Below are positions 1-10,796 of a stretch of DNA of 64,000 nucleotides, in pieces. How positions within the stretch are numbered: the stretch's first letter is position 1; each line of letters opens with the position of its first letter. The stretch lies in the NCBI GenBank assembly GCA_949752745.1, contig OX457026.1:49321673-49385672 (forward strand), given 5' to 3'. The DNA is from Protula sp. h YS-2021. Lineage: Eukaryota > Annelida > Polychaeta > Sabellida > Serpulidae. Under the pieces are notes generated by a model. That model did not search any database. It was not told the origin of the DNA and was given only the letters and a program-made list of their open reading frames with translations. The translations under genes were made by a program, and so were the position numbers.

Positions 1-386
1 TAAGCAAATGATTTTTCTCTAAATACCAAATTAATCTTGTGGCAATCATTCGCTCTGGTGTTTTGCACAACGAACTGAGCGCCCAGTAGACTTGCGAGAA
101 AACTTATACTTCAAAGCATCTTTCCGCAGGAAAGGCCACAACTTGTTTTAATCTACGCCAATTTGAAATATGTGCAAACGTGCTAATGTCCAACCCCTCA
201 GAAGCTGCAACGGAAAAAATATAACCGGCTTCACCTCAGGGTCTTCATCGCAAACTACTTACTCAGACCTGAAGGTAGGCAAGACTGGGTGCCACAAGAA
301 AGCCGGGGCCCAAAGCCATTTCGAGCTGCTGAGCTCTTCTGCCAAACATCCATATAATGCCACGTCAGCTACATCTAACGCTAATG
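1..386. other. unassigned DNA before the first SINE
   Basis: I see no recognisable gene, repeat or RNA here. A 74-codon open frame on the plus strand (170-394) has no recognisable motif and runs into the neighbouring SINE, so it is not called. Confidence 0.4.
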
Positions 387-397
387 AGATATGATAT

Positions 398-646
398 GGC
401 ATTGTATTGTATTGTTCTTTAGATCCCATTCAACTGCTATAATCATATCGGGACCCCCTGCCACATTATACTGAAATGGGGCATTCCAGTCCTCCTTCTA
501 ACCCTTACATATGAAGTGCCTCACAGGGAAGCAAGGAGGAATCCCAATTTCAAAGTCTTGGGTATGACCCGACCGGGGTTTGAACCCACGATCTTCCAGT
601 CTCGAGGCGGACACTCGAACCACTAGGCCACCGCGGATGGTGCCTC
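398..646 (-). mobile_element. tRNA-derived SINE, copy 1
   Basis: Read on the minus strand this starts with a tRNA-like head: a box A match (TGGCCTAGTGGTT, about 618-630) and a box B match (GGGTTCAAACCCC, about 577-589). A tRNA-unrelated body follows, and it ends in a short ACAAT-type tail seen on the plus strand as ATTGTATTGTATTG at 401-414. An 11-bp imperfect duplication flanks it: AGATATGATAT at 387-397 and AGATATGAAAT at 647-657, one mismatch. The same sequence recurs at 16383-16621 and, without the head, at 50086-50205. Box A plus box B in the right order and a simple tail identify a Pol III SINE; the partner LINE is not known. Confidence 0.85.
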
Positions 647-659
647 AGATATGAAATCA

Positions 660-2079
660 CTGGTCTACATTCGTCAAAGTGAAAGATTTGTTTGTTTCTG
701 TCTTTAACGTCCCGTTCACCAACTATGATGGGTATATTCCGACGCACTTGCTTAAGGAACAAGTGGGAAAAAAGAAGCAAGAATGAAGAAATAGTAAAAG
801 AGGATTTAGAAAGAAACCCATTCCGATTAGTCGCCTCTTACGCCATGCACGGAACAGAAAGCAGTGGGCGTGTCCTCAAGATTCCCCCCCCCCCCCCCCA
901 ACCAACAGGGTGAGTGAAAGAAACAACTTGAGTTGACACAAATATATGGAACCTCTTGGAAGTGTTTGACATATACCCTTACACGCCCTTACTGTTTGCT
1001 AGTACAGTACAGTACGACCGCACTGTTTCAGACTCAGACTCGATCGTTCGAGTGCCAAAACTGCGGAAGTCAACTCTAACACGGGTACTATAATTGATTC
1101 GATAGGCAAAACACTAGATTTTCCCATAACAAGGGACGGTTTTCCGTCTCTATCATTCATGCTCAAACAACTGTAACAGCCATAACCTGCTTGGAGCGAG
1201 GCAGACGCTTACCAAACAAAGCAAATGCAGGATAAAAAATAATGGATTGCACAAGCAGTTATGGTGGACAATAATCCTCTCCGCATTACAGGTCGGTGTT
1301 TCAGTGCAATAAGAAACTGAAGTGTATCAGATTAAATAAGTCATTGGACACCCAACGTGCGCTAAGCCGACAAATCTTCAAACAAGAGATCATTATTGCC
1401 CGAATTTAACCAATTTTCAGAAAAAATAGAAACTACGACCACTGCTGAAGTTCAAACGAATTTGTGTAGTCAGTGTCGCCCTTTCACACCTGCTCCCAGT
1501 ACAACTAATCAAGTCGATGGTCTGACAGGACTCTTAGAGTCCATCGTCGAGTTAAAGTTCTTTCGAAATCAATTGCATGCATCGAAACATTTGGCAGCCT
1601 CTCGAAAAATAAAGTTGTTGCAAGGCAGCGATAATCGCAGACCCATGAACATACACTCCATAAACATATGGATCCCTGGAGGTATCACTATCCTCTCACC
1701 AAAGACAGCACTTACGATGCCGATGCTCTTCGGGTACCCTAAATTGAGAGTACATTTTGGTGATCGCAGGCGACAAAATCTTTATTAAATCGAAACAACA
1801 CACCAAGAAGAGAGTTGGTGAAATCCGCACCTTGAAGCAAACATTCATCCAATGAAGTCCAATCAAATTTGGCGCTACAATTGAAAACAACAAGCAACTT
1901 TTTTAACGTATTGACGACACCATGATGCTAACTTCATTCAAATCAGAATATTGGACCTGTTGCGCATAATTCGGAGAAAGCATCTCGGCTATCTCTCGTT
2001 TTTCGGCTACTCAACGATTATTTGGCACATCAGGGTTCATTATCCTGAGAGGTAAGAGGCATGATATGTTTTTCCGAGT
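660..2079. other. unassigned spacer with a retroposon tail and a C-run
   Basis: At 691-722 the plus strand reads TTGTTTGTTTCTG then TTTAACGTCC, which on the minus strand resembles the GACGTTAAAC...AAACAAA 3' tail common in invertebrate retroposons. A C-run lies at about 884-898. A 130-codon open frame (1396-1788, plus) has a plausible length but no motif I recognise and no splice or start context that settles it, so it is left uncalled. Nothing else stands out. Confidence 0.4.
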
Positions 2080-2349
2080 TCATTTTGTTGTTAGACGCGT
2101 CACAGAACTGCTTACCATCTGGTGAAAGACATATCCTTTAGACAAACCCTTGAAGGCAGATTCCAAAATATTCAAAACGTCACAGAGAGACAGTATTTCT
2201 TTGAATAAGATCTGAATGAAAAACAGCTTGGCTAACCCCAGATTCAACGACTTCACATGCAATAACTCGGTGTCTGAATCGAGGGCTGTTGGAAGAATGG
2301 GCACAAGTGCTTGAGCGCCAACTTTCACAGTAGTACAAACTTGGTTCAG
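2080..2349 (-). other. open minus-strand stretch of unknown origin, 3' of the RT fragment
   Basis: The reading frame of the reverse transcriptase fragment stays open through this segment on the minus strand, but RT similarity stops near 2350. The translation here (about 85 residues, leucine-rich, no repeats or known motif) does not look like the RT palm. The likely reading is that the LINE was cut here by another sequence, with the frame open by chance or from a different coding fragment. I do not recognise it. Confidence 0.3.
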
Positions 2350-2975
2350 TAATTCTCGGAGGACTTCAACGGTTTCCTCAAGTAGGTGTTTTAGAACCTG
2401 GTAGTGCAGGTCGTCTGGTCCGGCAGATGATTCCTGTGAGTTTTGTGTGGCGTCTTTCAACTCCGCCAGGGTAAAGGTGCTATTGTACTGTTCCAAGTTA
2501 TTTGAGGTGAAGTTCATTTGTATTTGTTTTTTTGCTTCTTTTATTTGACGAAATGCTAGGGAGTAGTTGTCAAAGGTATTTGCTATTTCATCGGGTTTTG
2601 TGATAGCTTGGTTGTTTGTGGTGAGGTGGTTTATAGGTTTTGAGATGTTTCTGCCAGAACTTTTCCGAATTATCTCCCATACTTTTTTGGTTGAATTGTT
2701 TTTGTTTAATATGGAGATATATTTCTCCCAGGATTGCTTTTTGCTTGCTTTGATGGTTCTGCGTGCTGCGGCACGCAGCCGTTTGTATTCAAGTTTGGTA
2801 GTATTGTCCGGGCTGATATAAAACCTTCGAAGAGCTGTTTTCCACACAGCTATTGCTTTTTCGCAGTCGTCGTTAAGCCAAGGTTTCTGTGGCCTTTTAG
2901 GGTTTCCGGAGGTTTAGGTATGGTTTCTTCCATAATTGCCTGGATTAAGAGCGGTAAAAAGTAAAATCGGGTCGT
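2350..2975 (-). pseudogene. reverse transcriptase N-terminal part of the LINE, 3'-truncated
   Basis: The frame gives KPWLNDDCEKA near 2890 (the usual linker between endonuclease and RT), a Lys/Arg-rich stretch ending SWEKYISILN, then VWEIIRKSSGRN and AGPDDLHYQVLKHL near 2430. These are standard landmarks of the N-terminal RT region in Jockey/CR1-type elements. The fingers-palm part with YADD is absent, because similarity stops near 2350. From about 2847 downward the frame is open, but upstream it joins the endonuclease only through stops. It is a dead fragment. Confidence 0.75.
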
Positions 2976-2979
2976 CTTC

Positions 2980-3690
2980 ATGTCTAAAGTAGTTGATTTT
3001 TATGGCCTTTTTGGCATAGTTCCTGGAACATTGACCAGTTTGCTTTGTGGAATTTCCACTTTGGTATTCCTTTCTGTTGCTGTGCATCAAATGGTTTTAA
3101 TAAAACAGGGAAATGATCGCTGCCTTAGTTGTCGTCAAAGACTTCCCATTTAAAATCTAAAAACAATTTACTAGATGCCATTGTAAGGTCGATTGAGGTT
3201 CTTGAACCAGTGCCACGATGTAGGTATGTAGGAGATTTATTGTTGTGAAGTGAGAGATTGTGGATATTTAGCAGGTTTGCAATTATTTTACCTTTGTGGT
3301 CGGTGCTTGTATTACCCCATACGACGCTATGTGCATTAAAGTCGCCTAAAAAACCGGTTGAGGTTTGGAGGGTGGTGGTAGGTATATGTTACAAATGGAA
3401 AAAGTTTTCTTCATCGTAACACGAAATGCAGTTGCTTGCAGGTTTGTATTTAATTTAATTTCACTTTGAATAACGTTGTTTCGGATTAAGGTAGTGATTC
3501 CGCCCGAGGCGCGGTTGTTATTGGCATTTTTGCTTTAGGAAGTGTAACCGGTTAAATTTCGTGTGTAAATATCAGTACCGTATGTTTCTTGGAGGCAAAA
3601 GATGGACGGGTTATATTGCTGGCTCAGAGTTAAAAGATCTATCTGGTTGGTCCAAAAACCTGTAACATTCAAGTGAACTAATGTCATTAG
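2980..3690 (-). pseudogene. LINE endonuclease domain, broken
   Basis: The endonuclease nicks target DNA to prime reverse transcription. In one minus-strand frame the familiar landmarks appear in order: a FCLQETYG-type motif near 3600 (catalytic Glu), GDFNAHSVVWG near 3340 (catalytic Asp-Asn), SIDLTMA near 3180 and GSDHFPV near 3110 (catalytic Asp-His). Stop codons interrupt the frame, for example one just before GSDH. It lies directly downstream of the ORF1 remnant and upstream of the RT part in the same orientation. Motif order and spacing fit an apurinic-like endonuclease of about 230 residues. Confidence 0.75.
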
Positions 3691-3699
3691 GTACTGTTG

Positions 3700-4560
3700 A
3701 CTCTAGGTCTGCTGATTGCCACTCGTGGTGGCTTGGGATGGACAGGGAGGGTCTGAAGGGAGATCTTACGCTCCTCTGCTGAAATTATTTTTGGAGAGTT
3801 ATGTAACGAGGCGCCAACTTCATCAACCTCCATTACGGCAGCAAATTTGTTTTCAGATTCCCTGTTTCTTTGCTTCAACTGTTGTCTCTGCGTAACGACT
3901 AGGGCTTTGCTTTTCAGTCTTGCCCGCGAATCTTTGTCAGCATCTCTTGGGCTCGGTGTTTTAGACCGGGCTCTTACTGAGTTCGGTTCTGGTATTTTCG
4001 AGGTACTTGGTTTTGGAGTTTTAGGTGGGGAGGAGTTTATTGTTGACTGCTTTCGTGATGTTGATCTTGGTGTAATTACTTGAACTGTTTTATTTCGTTC
4101 TTTTGTTCATTTACGCAGGCCCAGCCGGCCTTGCATGAGGCAGTTCGGCTTTCTGGCTTCGTCGCTGCAGCATATGATTTAGCTGGATTTGTAGCTAGCA
4201 TGGTTAGTTTCCTTGCTTTTGGGTAGGTGATCGACTGGGTGAACTTGATATCCTGCAGTTGTTTCTTGAGGGTCCACCGTAGGCAATCTTTTGAAGAAGC
4301 CGGGTGGTTTCCTGGTGTTCTTGCGGTGCAGGATTCAAAGGTGTGGCCTTCTTCCCCATAATTAGTGCAAGATGGCAGTTTTCCTTTTCAGGTTGTTTTG
4401 GTGTGTACTTACTTCTCTCAATTAAAGCACCGCATTGGGTTTGGAATTTAAGTTTTAACCGGAAGACTAAGGCAACCCTTTTTAATTTTGACTGGGAGTG
4501 TAGGTTTGTTGAAAGTAAGAACCAAGGTGCCTCTCTGACCGAGAAAGCGCGCATCTGTCA
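3700..4560 (-). pseudogene. ORF1 (gag-like, CCHC knuckles) of the Jockey-like LINE, broken
   Basis: ORF1 proteins of this group bind the element RNA through gag-type zinc knuckles. On the minus strand around 4420-4300 one frame reads CTNYGEEGHTFESC, a clear C-x2-Y-x4-H-x4-C knuckle with the second Cys changed to Tyr. It is followed by NHPASSKDC, the second-knuckle type motif. A preceding first knuckle (about 4440-4380) is recognisable only as RCFN and is interrupted by stop codons. Downstream the frame gives SYAAATK and then a Lys/Gln-rich tail with many stops. The start of ORF1 upstream of about 4560 is not recognisable. The product cannot be functional. Confidence 0.65.
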
Positions 4561-4700
4561 TTGCAGATGAGAGAGCTTTAGGTGTCCGTCCCGAGGTGAA
4601 AGGCGCGGGGAGGGGGGGGATTCAATTTCGGTACATCGCCGTTTTGTCGTTGTTCTTGTCATGTTGGATCCGGGTTTGTTAGTATTTTTATTCATATGGT
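4561..4700. other. short spacer with G-run
   Basis: This is G-rich sequence including a run of about eight G near 4610-4619, without a recognisable feature. Confidence 0.4.
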
Positions 4701-5160
4701 TTAAATAAATCTTCCAGGTCTGCTGGGCCCGGCCTTACTCTGACCACCCATGCCGGCAGCGGGGGTTGCCCGCCTAGGGCTAGGGCACTTGGAATACTCA
4801 TGACATGACGGCTTAGTCAGTTATGAATGCCGCGATTGACCCGAATGGCCGCGGTTTGGCTTACCCTAACCATCAGCTGTTTATGGTCATGACGTGCCTC
4901 ACGACCACCCTTCTTAGCCGAAGAGAAGGACCAAAGACAAGTGTTGACAAGCAGGTTCCCTAGCAGATTTTTTTTGTATTCTGAACGCCTGCCTAAGCCA
5001 CGGCAAAGTGCGTATATATGACTACTCACAATGAAGGAGACGCAAGCTGCCACAACAGACTGCCACGCTTTTATGCGATTTGCGTGGGAACGTTGAACAG
5101 CGGTACTGTGCATGGGCAGAGACCAACGAGGTAAGGCTGGAGTGCATACAGAGGAGACAC
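4700..5160. repeat. unclassified interspersed repeat, copy A
   Basis: This segment is similar over a few hundred bases to 21955-22280. Both carry CACGACC(A/G)CCCTTC, GGACCAAAG and CAGGTTC(C/T)(C/T)TAGCA in the same order and spacing, followed by a (C/A)GCCTGC(C/T) motif. No coding potential, termini or target duplications were found. Divergence between the copies is high, so it is an old family of unknown class. Confidence 0.5.
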
Positions 5161-5739
5161 CATCTATTTTATAATTACTGCACAGAGGTATATTCGGGGT
5201 TATATTGTGTCTGGAAGGTAGTTCGAATATTAAGATGGTAGAAAGTAGTTTATTGGTGAAGAAAAAAGTAATTATTTAAGTATTTATTACAGGCGGCGAG
5301 ATACCAGTAAAACTGAGATAAACCCAGTAAGACTGGTACCCCGAAGGGTGTCGGAGTATCGACTCCGGCCTCCCTTTGGGTCAAGGGGCTACTGTAAAAT
5401 TTAAAGGGACGGGCCCAAGTGAGGCAGTTTAACGTCATGCCCGAGACGATTAGAATTATTAGAATTAAAAGTAGTTAAACCTAAAATATAGCTTGAAATG
5501 GAAATTACTTTCAGCCGAGTTTACGCCTAGATAAATCTAACTACACGTTACAATCAAAATTATATCAAAATTTCACAACAGAAATTTCTTGAAATGCGTC
5601 ATACGTACAAGTCCTGGACTTTTTCTCACTAACAACTTGACATCATCAGGGTTGATCGTACTCCTCTTTGCATGTCTACAACAAAACACAAAAAAATTTC
5701 ATAGTCGCCAAAACAGCACTTATTTTCTTGCGAGCAAAC

Positions 5740-5890
5740 ACATTAGCTGGGTGTAGGTCAAGTGACCACCAGACATACTGACCACCACGGAAATGAAAAA
5801 AAAAACAAAAAAACACAAAAAAACAAAAATCAAAAAAAAAAAAAAAACAAAAACGGACAACTGACCACCAAAACATATTTATTGCCAAAT
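5740..5890 (-). repeat. left arm of an inverted-repeat structure rich in GGTGGTCAG
   Basis: Read on the minus strand this arm gives TTGGTGGTCAGTTGTCCG, an A/T-rich patch with TTTCATTTCC, then GTGGTGGTCAGTATG and TGGTGGTCACTTGACC. The arm at 6600-6745 reads the same way on the plus strand, including TTTCATTTCC and the GGTGGTCAG/CAC words. The outer ends (CCCAGCTAATGTG versus CCCAACATTAGCTAC) also correspond. The pair may be the terminal inverted repeats of a non-autonomous DNA element of about 1 kb; no target duplication was found. Confidence 0.5.
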
Positions 5891-5999
5891 CGTCGTATGA
5901 AGAATCGTACACGCAATTCAACCACATTCACAGCATTGTACATAATATGTGACAATTTCGATGACACTACTAAATGCTAATCAGCTGTCAAGTGCAAAC

Positions 6000-6515
6000 T
6001 CTAACACGACTGCTATCAACATCGAACTGAGTGTCTAATCCTCAAAGGAATGCAGGTCTAACGCGAAATCTACTGTCCAAATCGAACTGAGTGTCCACTT
6101 CCTCGGAGGAATTTGGGAAAGTTTCTTCGTTCGATACAGTTATGTAGTTAGCTATTAGTAGTAGTCCCAATTACTGTTTGAATTTTATGCAGAAACTCCC
6201 TGTATTTATAGCAGAATTTACCCGCCCAACGACTCCGAAGTATGACATCTCTTTGTAAACCGTAGACAGACAGTCGCCAACCCCGTCTCTATAACACACA
6301 GCAGCAGCTCTTAATCCCTAATCCTTATCCCCCTACTTGTGAACCAGTGCGGTTGTGTTCACGAGCTTGTGCTTTGTTATATTTGCCTAACAACGGAGTA
6401 TGACATTGCTTTGTAGACAGACAGTCGCCAGACCCTGTCTCTAACACAGAGCAGCATCTCTTAATCCCTAATCCCTATCTCCCTACTTGTGAACTGGTGC
6501 TTTGCTATATTTATA
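6000..6515 (+). repeat. local tandem duplications inside the inverted-repeat structure
   Basis: Two sets of direct repeats lie here. ATCGAACTGAGTGTC occurs twice about 63 bp apart (about 6024 and 6083). A longer unit starting at 6229 is repeated from 6392: both carry AGTATGACAT, CAGACAGTCGCCA, CTCTTAATCCCTAATCC and CTACTTGTGAAC. The second unit is shortened. No coding potential is seen. Confidence 0.65.
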
Positions 6516-6599
6516 ATCTTTATCTCTAATCCCCCAACGCCAAGTGTGGGTGGTGGGAGACACGCGTGACCCGTTTGTGGTTTCATTAAAAAAAGTTGA

Positions 6600-6745
6600 A
6601 AAAAAAAAAGGATTTGGTGGTCAGTTTGTACATTTTTTTCATTTCCCTGATGGTCAGCTGGCCGGTGGTCACTTTTCCGGTGGTCAGTACGGCTGGTGGT
6701 CAGTTGATCGGTGGTCAGTTTGTATGAACCCAACATTAGCTACCC
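6600..6745 (+). repeat. right arm of the GGTGGTCAG inverted repeat
   Basis: GGTGGTCAG or close variants occur five to six times between 6616 and 6720, spaced 16-30 bp, giving a short minisatellite. It matches the reverse complement of 5740-5890. Confidence 0.55.
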
Positions 6746-7205
6746 TTACTGCAAATGGTGCGGTTCAACCAGTTAAACAATAGTGTAAATTTCAACAGAT
6801 GAAGTTTCAAAATTTCGCCGCTCGACCTTTTGACACTCCACCTTTTGACGCTCGACCTTTTGTAGTAACGCGGAAGACACATCTAGAAATGGTGGTTCGT
6901 GCGTGTATTGAATAAGAATGTGGATCGGCACATCGTCTGAGACATAATGGTTCGAAACGGAAAATATGAGTTAAAATAAATTCAAAGTGCCGCCTTGTTG
7001 GTTATTACATTATCAAATTTGATGTGATCCGTCAAGTAGTACCGGCACTGGACCGGTGGCAAATAAATACAAAATCTCTCCATAGATCCGGATCCAGACA
7101 ATCGAAATCCCCAAAAGGCACAACTATGCAAAGTGGTTGTTTCGTTATTAAATATGAATTTCACTCGTCGTGCAATTCAAAGAGATATGGACAAAATCGG
7201 AATTT
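6746..7205. other. unassigned spacer
   Basis: There is a short triple of CGACCTTTTG/CCACCTTTTG words near 6818-6860. A stretch at 7020-7150 shares short words (TCAAGTAG, GACAAT, CCCCAAAAG) with 10800-10930, so both may be remnants of one repeat family flanking the next element. No gene is seen. Confidence 0.35.
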
Positions 7206-7628
7206 AACAAGTTTGTCCAAGGACAAAGTCCCAGCTTAGGAAAAGCGATAAGAACAATTCCAGAGTACAGGAGCAAGGGAATTTGCCTAAAAAGATTGGG
7301 CTTCAAAAGAAGAGATGGCAAAGAGCAAGCTGAATAATTAATTTAGCAACGGACCCGAACATAGACCGATAAATACATACACAGATTTGCCACAGGCAGG
7401 AGAACATGCGCCTACTGCTAGGGGGCAAAAAGGGGAAAAAGGAGGAAGATTTTAGTAGTCTGTAGCTTGCAGAGCGTAAGGCTTCATTAATAATTTCACG
7501 TGGAGTCAATGTTTCGAACCTCACGCACTCCTAAAAGTGAATGTTCTATTTTTTACCGCACATATGTTTTCATTCATAACGCAGTTCTGTTACTTAAGTG
7601 TCAAAGTTTTTGTATGTATTGTTTTACG

Positions 7629-8366
7629 GAGTTTGCACTTCGGATCAGTGCGCAGGATTATTTAACTTGCGTCGATGCGCGGTTCGCATTTCGGATCAAT
7701 GCGCATGTTTATTTAACTTTCATTATGCTCTGTTCGCATTTCGAACCAGTGCACATGTTTATTAAGCTTGCGTTGATGCGCGGTTCGCATTCTGAACCAG
7801 GATGCATGTTTATTTAACATGCATTGCTGCGCAGTTCGCATTTCGGACCACTGCTTATTTAACTTGCGTCGATGCGGGGCTCGCATTTCGGACCAGGGCG
7901 CATATTTATTCAACTTCCATTGATGAGCGGTTCGGATTTCGGACCAGTGCGCATGTTTACTTAGCTTGTGTTGATGCCCGGTTCACATTTCAGACCAGTG
8001 CGCATATTTAATTAACTTGCGTTGATGCATGGTGCTTATTTTAGACCAGTGCGCATGTTTACTTAGCTTCCGTTAATGCGCGGTTCACATTTGGGACCAG
8101 TGCGCATGTTTATTTGATTTGTGTTAATGCGGGCTGCTTATTTTGGACCAGTGCGCATGTTTATTTAATTTGCGTTAAAGCGCGATTCTTATTTTAGACC
8201 AGTGCGCATGTTGATTTAACTTGCGTTGATGCGATTTCGCATTTTGGACCAGTGCGCAAGTCTGGTTAACGTGCGTTGATGCGCGGTTTCAATTTCAGAC
8301 CAGGGCGCATGTTTATTTAACTTGCGTCGATGCCGGTTCTTATTTCGGACCAGTGCGCATGTTAAA
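7629..8366 (+). repeat. 51-bp minisatellite, array 1
   Basis: There are about 14 units of a 51-bp monomer with core GCGCATGTTTATTTAACTTG followed by CGTTGATGCGCGGTTCGCAT and TTCGGACCAGT. Because 51 is divisible by three, long open frames read through it as a 17-residue repeat (AHVYLTCVDARFAFRTS). These are not genes. Related arrays lie at 13178-14845, 23225-25216 and 34677-35360. Confidence 0.95.
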
Positions 8367-8375
8367 TCTTTTTTT

Positions 8376-8963
8376 TTTCCAAAATTCCGAACAAAAGTTT
8401 TTCAATTCACTCAAAAGGCACAAGCCATACATATGACCCCCTAGAGACGGCTCACACCAAAAATAAATGAGATCGGATAAAAACTGTAGGAGGAAATGCA
8501 TTTTGAATTTTTTCTTCAAAAATTCCCCCAAAAATATCCTGATCGACACAAAAAGCACAAGCCGTATTCAAGAGCCCCTAAGCACGCCTCACACCCAAAA
8601 TAAATGATATCGATCAAAATTGCAGAAGATACCTTTTGAGGTATTATTTTCTTCAAACATTCCCCCAAAAATCAGAAATTCCCCAATCAATTCAAAAAGC
8701 ACGAGCCGTATGTCCAACCCACCTAGCGATGCCTCATACCAAAAATAAATGAAATCGGATAAAAATTATAAGATGAAATGCATTTTGAATTTTTTTCTTC
8801 ACAAATTCTCCAAAAATTCCCTGATCGACTCGAAAAGCACAAGCCACATTCCAAGAGCTCCTACGCATGCCTCACACTCAAAATGATATCAGATCAAAAC
8901 TGTAGCAAAAGATGCATTTTGAGGTATCTTCTTCAAAAATTCCTCAAAAAATCAGAAATTCCC
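8376..8963 (+). repeat. ~145-bp tandem array, first part (copy 1)
   Basis: Units carry AAAAGCACAAGCCGTATGC, TGCCTCACACCAAAAATAAATGA, ATCGGATCAAAA, GTAGGAGGA(A/G)ATGCATTTTGA and CAAAAATTCCCCAAAAAT. The first part is cut by a second element at 8964-9737 and resumes at 9738. Confidence 0.9.
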
Positions 8964-9737
8964 AACAAGCATGTCCAAGGGCATGACCCAGTCGAGTTAC
9001 CAAACAAGGAAAGAGAGAAAAACTCTGAAACGAATACTGTTGGGCCAAAAAATGAAGAACTTTGTTTCTGAACGTAACTTTTTCATAATTTTAATACACA
9101 AAAACGAGTTTTCCCGGGTGGAAGCTACCCGAAAAGGGATGTTGGAGAGGTTGGGTTTTGACGATTCACGTATTTACCGATATTTACAAATTTTACAAAA
9201 TTTTTAAAATTCCACCATTTTGGCATTTTTTTTGTCATTTGCGAAAAAAGCAAAGACCAGGTGGAGAAGCACCTAAGAAACTTTCGATTAAAATTTTATA
9301 ACTATTTGAAAAAGACTGAGAGAAATGAATGGTTTGACAATTCGGATATTTACTACCATTTATTCCAGTTTTTGCCAAACTTCCACCATTTCGGCAGTTT
9401 TTGTTGAACCGCCAAAAAAAATAATAATCGCCTGGTAGGCGAAACCCTGCGTAACATCTAAACTATTGGAGTAAAACTGTAGGATGAGTAGCATTTTAAA
9501 ATAGGTCAAAACCGGCACAAACAGTGTCGCCATTTTGTCAGTTTTTCGTCAATCGTCAAAAAAAGTAACAGCCAGGTGGGGGACATTCCAAGGAACATTC
9601 CTGCGTAATATCAAAACGATTGGAACAAAACTGTAGGAGTAGCACTTTAAAGAAAAAGTTTAACATACGCACATACATTCAAGCCCCCTATAGTGATACG
9701 ACTAACCCAGTCCGACAAAGTCGGCTGGGTTAAAAAG
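8964..9737 (+). mobile_element. second rolling-circle-like element nested in the ~145-bp array (copy 1)
   Basis: It starts AACAAGCATGTCCAAGGGCATG (GCATG hairpin) followed by ACCCAGTC, and ends with a hairpin CCCAGTCCGACAAAGTCGGCTGGG (TAACCCAG...CTGGGTTA) followed by TTAAAAAG. The interior has two to three ~150-160-bp units with CCACCATTTTGGCA and a Helentron-like GCACATACATTC tail. The host array continues immediately on both sides. The ends are built like those of the outer element but with different hairpin letters, so this is a related family. Confidence 0.65.
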
Positions 9738-10715
9738 CACCAGTTGTATGCCTGACCCAGCCAGGGATCATGTCTCATACAAAAAAATTAATGAAATCGG
9801 ATTTAAACTGCAGAAGGAAATGCATTTTGAATTTTTTTCTTAGAAAAGTCCTCAAAAATTCCCTGATCGACTCAAAAACACATGCCGTATTCAAGAGCCT
9901 CTAAGCATGACTCACACCAAAAATAAATGATATCAGACCAAAACTTGCAGAAGATGCATTTTGGGGTATTTTCATAAAAAAAATTCCCCTAAAAATCAGA
10001 AATAACCAGATCGAGTCAAAAGGCATTTTGAATTTTTTTCGAGCAAAAAATGCATTTTCAATTTCTTCTTCAAAAATTCCCCAAAAATCCCCTGATCGAT
10101 TAAAATGCATTTGCGATTATTTATGGAAATTATTCCTCAAAAATTCCCAAAAAAAAATACAAAAATGTCCGATCGACTGAAACAGCACAAGCCGCATGCA
10201 TGCCTCCTTAGGGATGCCTCACACCAGAAGCGAATGTTATCGGATCACAAGTGTAGGAGCAGATGCATTTTAAAAGTTTTTCTTCAAAGATTTCCCAAAA
10301 ATTCAAAAATCACCCGATCGACAACAAAAAAGCAGAAGCCGTATGTAAGACCCCTTAGGGACGCTTCATACTAAGAATAAATAACATCGGATCAAAAAAT
10401 GTTGGAGGAGATGCATTTCGAATTTTTTTTTTTTTTAATTTTTTTCCTCAAAAATTCCCCTAAAAAAGCCGCATTCATGACCCCTTTGCAGTGCCGCGTG
10501 CCAAAAATAAATCAAATCGGATCAAAAATGCAGGAGGAGATACATTTAATTTATTTTTTTTCTCGAAAATTCCCCAAAAATTAAAAGATCATCCGATCGC
10601 CTACAAAAGCACAAGCCGTATGCAAGACCCCTTGGGGATGTTTCATACTAAAAATATAAGACAGCGAAATCAAAATTGTAGGAGGACATGCATTTTGAAA
10701 CAAAAGTTTGCTAAA
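9738..10715 (+). repeat. ~145-bp tandem array, second part (copy 1)
   Basis: This continues the array with GCACAAGCCG-type starts near 9738, 10180, 10330 and 10610, with variable A-rich linkers. Open frames inside it are chance. Confidence 0.85.
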
Positions 10716-10719
10716 CAAA

Positions 10720-10796
10720 CAACTAACTAAGGGACGCCATCTGCAAACCGACAGGGATACCCCAACTTACGTGTACTGTAACCTGGTCTAAAAAAG
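10720..10796 (+). repeat. 3' terminus and hairpin of copy 1
   Basis: AACTAACTAAGGGACGCC, then CAAACCGACAGGGATACCCC, then an imperfect CAACTTACGTGTACTGTAACCTGG hairpin and TCTAAAAAAG. The intact version is at 16105-16162 and 54785-54860. Confidence 0.7.

Larger units (their letters stand above)
2350..4560 (-). mobile_element. decayed Jockey-like non-LTR retrotransposon
   Basis: Three modules of one LINE lie in the expected order on the minus strand: an ORF1 gag-like part with CCHC knuckle remnants (about 4560-3700), an apurinic-type endonuclease (about 3690-2980) and the N-terminal part of a reverse transcriptase (about 2975-2350). All carry in-frame stops or frame changes, and the RT catalytic core and 3' end are missing. 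The ORF1-knuckle plus endonuclease plus RT order and motif spellings fit the Jockey group, but the clade is inferred from motif style only. Confidence 0.75.
7206..10796 (+). mobile_element. composite Helitron/Helentron-like element, copy 1
   Basis: The left end starts AACAAGTTTGTCCAAGG with a small TTTGTCC/GGACAAA hairpin and the word CCCAGCTTA. A leader shared with copy 2 (to about 7400) follows, then a 51-bp minisatellite (7629-8366), a ~145-bp tandem array (about 8376-10715, interrupted), an ACTA-rich patch and a 3' hairpin ending GGTCTAAAAAAG. Copy 2 (12895-16162) has the same ends and order. No transposase is encoded. Tandem-repeat cores plus a 3' hairpin and no terminal inverted repeat fit non-autonomous rolling-circle (Helentron/pearl-like) elements; this class assignment is an inference. 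Confidence 0.65.

Noticed and set aside
577..646. A functional tRNA gene on the minus strand
   Set aside because: Box A and B are present, but the sequence continues into a SINE body with tail and target duplication, and it recurs at 16383-16621; no good acceptor stem closes.
1396..1788. 130-codon open frame as a host gene
   Set aside because: No recognisable motif, splice context or coding neighbour; length alone is not enough.
7500..8011. Long open frames with repeated AHVYLTCVDARFAFRTS residues here and at 13294-14432, 23595-24704 and 34782-35188
   Set aside because: They are produced by the 51-bp (17-codon) minisatellite, occur in several frames and on both strands, and have no gene context.
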